From contig NZ_JYJG01000135.1 in assembly GCF_000955955.1 (NCBI RefSeq), positions 1-5,893 of the forward strand: 5,893 bases of DNA, read 5' to 3'. The position numbers and the translations under genes were made by a program. The number at the start of each line of letters is the position of its first letter. The stretch's first letter is position 1. Origin of the DNA: Lentzea aerocolonigenes. GTDB taxonomy: Bacteria > Actinomycetota > Actinomycetes > Mycobacteriales > Pseudonocardiaceae. The notes under the pieces were generated by a model that saw only the letters and a list, made by a program, of their open reading frames with translations, was not told the DNA's origin and made no database searches. Positions 4,637 through 5,893 of this stretch are shown here, in pieces.

Positions 4637-5863
4637 ATGGCGCAGGACATCGTCCCCATCGAGCTGGGGCTGACGCAGGGTGACGTCGTCACGCTGTGGG
4701 CACCCCGCTGGCGCGAGAAGGGCGAGGAGTGGGAGGCGTTCCTCGGTGACGAGGAGGACCTGTTCGTCTTCCCCGACGCCGCGCACCTCGCCGCCTTCGT
4801 CCGCACCGCGGAAGAGCACGACCTCACCGATCACCCAGCGTGGCCGGTCGTGCCGTCGCTGGGCGTCGCGGACCTCTCGCCGGACGACAACCACCAGTTC
4901 GACCTCGTCGGCGTGCCCGAGCTGATCGCCGAGGACCCGGATACCTGGACGATCGGCGAGCTCGCCGACGTCATCGCGATCGTGCGCGCGCTTGCGGACG
5001 TCTGCGACCTGGAGAAGGTCCACGAGGTGCTCGACAGCGCCGAGGGCTTCTCGCTGCTGCCGCAGGGCACGCTGCCGTTCAGCGGCCGTGACGGCGCGAA
5101 GCTGTGGGACGAGCTGTCCGAGGTCGTCTCCGAGAAGTGGGACGAGGTCCTCGACGCGATCGACGGCGTCGTGAACACGCCGGAGGTCCCGGAGAAGGAA
5201 CTGGCCGTCGCGCAGGAGGAGCTCGCCGCCCTCGAGGCCGAGACCGCCGCGGCCGCCGTCGAGGCTCCCGCTTCGGACTCCGATTCCGACTCCGACGAGG
5301 AGAAGGCCGAGCCCACCGGGTTCTGGGTCGAGGTCGGCATCGACCCCATCAAGATCATCACGTCGGCCGGCGAGTTCTACACGCTGCGCTGCTACCTGGG
5401 CGACGACCCGGTGTTCCTGGGCCGCCGCGGCAAGATCGAGGCCTTCACCTCGCAGCGCGCCCTGAGCCGGTTCGTGGCCGAGAACGACGACCACGACCTC
5501 GCCGACGTCGAGACGTGGAACGACGTCAAGGTCAAGGCCACCGCCGGCGAGCTGGACCTCGACGTCGACGACGACAACGTCTACGTGCTGACCGGCCTCG
5601 CCGAGGACATGGAGGAAGGCCCGGACGCCCTCGACCCGCAGCAGCTCGACCTGGCCGTCGAGCTGTTCGAGGACGCCGGCGAGTGGGCCGACGACGAGTC
5701 CGTGAAGGACGCGCTGGCCCCGTCCGAGTCGCTGGGCTGGCTGGTGTCGTTCGTCGTGTCCCCGGACCCGACGCGTCTCGCGCCGTCCGCTCCGTACGAC
5801 GCCGAGGTCGCCAAGTTCCGCGAGCTGCAGGCCGCTTTCGAAGACCGCCTGAACTCCAACTGA
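4637..5863 (+). CDS. Conserved acidic protein with two copies of one domain, function unknown
   Basis: This 408-residue, strongly acidic, cytosolic protein has no signal or membrane segment. It has two diverged copies of one domain. Copy A (about 15-133) runs through EAFLGDEEDLFVF, then HLAAFVRTAEEHDLTDHPAW, PDDNHQFDLVGV and a helix to EKVHEVL. Copy B (about 245-361) runs through PVFLGRRGKIEAF, then ALSRFVAENDDHDLADVETW, DDDNVYVLTGL and a helix to ESVKDAL. Between them lie a helical region with KLWDELSEVVSEKWDEVLDAI (155-175), an Ala/Glu-rich stretch and a DSDSDSDSD-like acidic linker (213-221). I recall close relatives in actinobacteria carrying the label 'primosomal protein', but nothing here resembles PriA, PriB, DnaT or a helicase, so that name should not be taken as a function. 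GGGAGGT (4626-4632) sits 4-5 bases before the ATG. The coding sequence is intact; role unknown. Confidence 0.85.
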   Translation: MAQDIVPIELGLTQGDVVTLWAPRWREKGEEWEAFLGDEEDLFVFPDAAHLAAFVRTAEEHDLTDHPAWPVVPSLGVADLSPDDNHQFDLVGVPELIAEDPDTWTIGELADVIAIVRALADVCDLEKVHEVLDSAEGFSLLPQGTLPFSGRDGAKLWDELSEVVSEKWDEVLDAIDGVVNTPEVPEKELAVAQEELAALEAETAAAAVEAPASDSDSDSDEEKAEPTGFWVEVGIDPIKIITSAGEFYTLRCYLGDDPVFLGRRGKIEAFTSQRALSRFVAENDDHDLADVETWNDVKVKATAGELDLDVDDDNVYVLTGLAEDMEEGPDALDPQQLDLAVELFEDAGEWADDESVKDALAPSESLGWLVSFVVSPDPTRLAPSAPYDAEVAKFRELQAAFEDRLNSN

Positions 5864-5873
5864 CCGTTTGAAC

Positions 5874-5892
5874 GATGAAGGGAACCTTCATC
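5874..5892 (+). terminator. Hairpin after the acidic-protein gene (likely terminator, cut by window edge)
   Basis: GATGAAGG and CCTTCATC form a perfect 8-bp stem around a 3-base GAA loop, starting 10 bases after the stop codon. The window ends one base later, so a following T-tract cannot be seen. Placement suits transcription termination. The compact, nearly symmetric sequence could also be a copy of a dispersed intergenic repeat. Confidence 0.5.
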
Positions 5893-5893
5893 C

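Noticed and set aside
4009..4827. Minus-strand open frame (272 codons) spanning the second YbaB-like gene
   Set aside because: It crosses two plus-strand genes and a predicted promoter, and is Ser/Arg/Ala-rich without domain signal.
4610..5494. Minus-strand open frame (294 codons) opposite the acidic protein
   Set aside because: Its composition is rich in Arg, Leu, Val and Asp with no motif. It arises from the GC-skewed third positions of the real plus-strand gene.
4637..5863. Assigning a DNA-replication (primosomal) function to the acidic protein
   Set aside because: No helicase, zinc-binding or OB-fold motif is visible. The name comes only from annotation tradition.

Overview
The window reads as chromosomal DNA of a high-GC actinobacterium. 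The codon bias, the many GTG/TTG starts, an EspC-like type VII (ESX) secretion substrate, YbaB/EbfC proteins, and a conserved acidic protein that I recall being labelled 'primosomal protein' in actinobacterial genomes all fit. Pseudonocardiaceae (Amycolatopsis/Lentzea/Saccharothrix relatives) is my best guess for the family, by inference only. Coding density is high, and no stretch over about 130 bases lacks a gene. I see no tRNA, rRNA, CRISPR array, insertion sequence or frameshifted gene.

Layout, left to right. (1) A minus-strand SMI1/KNR4 (SUKH-type) gene. (2) Divergent from it, a two-gene plus-strand operon joined by an ATGA overlap. Its products are an EspC-like small ESX substrate with a YxxxE tail motif, and a 390-residue protein with a WXG-type helical N-terminus, a long glycine linker and an NlpC/P60 peptidase domain. 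This pair is the most distinctive part of the window: a cell-wall hydrolase apparently built for type VII export. (3) Convergent with it, and overlapping its 3' end by 19 bases, a small minus-strand lipoprotein with a bacterial Ig-like domain. (4) Upstream of that on the same strand, a tandem-domain 4-oxalocrotonate-tautomerase-like protein, divergently paired with a TetR-family repressor. Their 78-bp shared intergenic region holds two perfect, related 16-bp palindromes (TATRAC-N4-GTYATA) lying over the predicted promoters of both genes, which is strong evidence for joint control and autoregulation. (5) Two overlapping plus-strand genes for different YbaB/EbfC-like proteins. (6) A 408-residue acidic protein of unknown function made of two diverged copies of one domain, with its own likely promoter and a 19-base hairpin after its stop codon.

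Two functional modules are clear: the ESX substrate/NlpC-P60 pair, and the tautomerase/TetR regulatory pair. The YbaB pair looks translationally coupled. Whether it works with the acidic protein, or the SMI1 protein with the ESX pair, cannot be decided from this sequence. None of the families is new. The points worth following up are the ESX-hydrolase architecture, the twin operators and the duplicated-domain acidic protein.
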